Source of the DNA: Actinocrinis sp046724665
GTDB taxonomy: Bacteria > Actinomycetota > Actinomycetes > Streptomycetales > Catenulisporaceae
Length of the DNA stretch: 9,761 bases
NCBI GenBank assembly: GCA_046724665.1
Contig: JBKOWZ010000262.1
Coordinates: 1 to 9,761 of the forward strand
Reading direction: 5' to 3'
Part shown: positions 1 through 9,761 of the stretch, piece after piece
Position numbering within the stretch: the first letter of the stretch is position 1
Layout of the letters: each line of letters opens with the position of its first letter
Translations under genes and position numbers: made by a program
Notes under the pieces: generated by a model
The model's database searches: none
The model's input: the letters and a program-made list of their open reading frames with translations, nothing else
What the model was told of the DNA's origin: nothing

Positions 1-9761
<9,761 letters not shown>

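Overview
The window is a GC-rich stretch from what is most likely an actinomycete (Streptomyces or a relative). Codon third positions are nearly all G or C, and the domain motifs are of actinobacterial modular polyketide synthase (PKS) type. It holds one thing: an internal segment of a single giant gene. Reading frame 1 of the + strand is open from base 1 to base 9761 (3253 complete codons plus two bases), with no start, stop, intergenic gap or frameshift. Both ends of the gene lie outside the window. Every other long open frame, including several on the minus strand, is a by-product of the codon bias.

Layout, in residues counted from base 1. Module n (its KS and the first part of its AT are off the left edge): AT1, methylmalonyl-type with GHSQGE and YASH (1-293); DH1 (about 315-598); KR1 (about 610-1062); ACP1 with phosphopantetheine Ser1139. 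A Ser/Ala-rich linker (1181-1210) leads to module n+1: complete KS with Cys1380/His1515/His1555; a Pro/Gln/Glu linker; AT2 with a non-canonical FATH signature (Ser1844, His1947); DH2 (His2150/Asp2318); KR2 (Tyr2783); ACP2 (Ser2949). After a low-complexity linker the chain runs into the N-terminal half of an NRPS condensation-type (C) domain with HHAVSD at 3151-3156, cut by the window edge. Neither module has an ER or a methyltransferase.

Inferred working: module n adds a methylmalonyl unit and reduces and dehydrates it to an alpha-methyl enoyl thioester. Module n+1 extends, reduces and dehydrates again, giving a 4-methyl-2,4-dienoyl chain on ACP2 (2-substituent unresolved because AT2 is atypical). 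The C domain would then pass this acyl group to an amine (amide, the usual hybrid PKS/NRPS step) or less usually to an alcohol. The gene therefore belongs to a hybrid PKS/NRPS assembly line; the product cannot be identified from this window.

Points most worth a second look: an in-frame 18-bp tandem repeat that copies the first beta-strand of the KR1 NADPH fold; the hybrid specificity signature of AT2; the divergent ACP2 and C domain at the PKS-to-NRPS junction; and the Pro-to-Ser change in the DH1 active-site motif.
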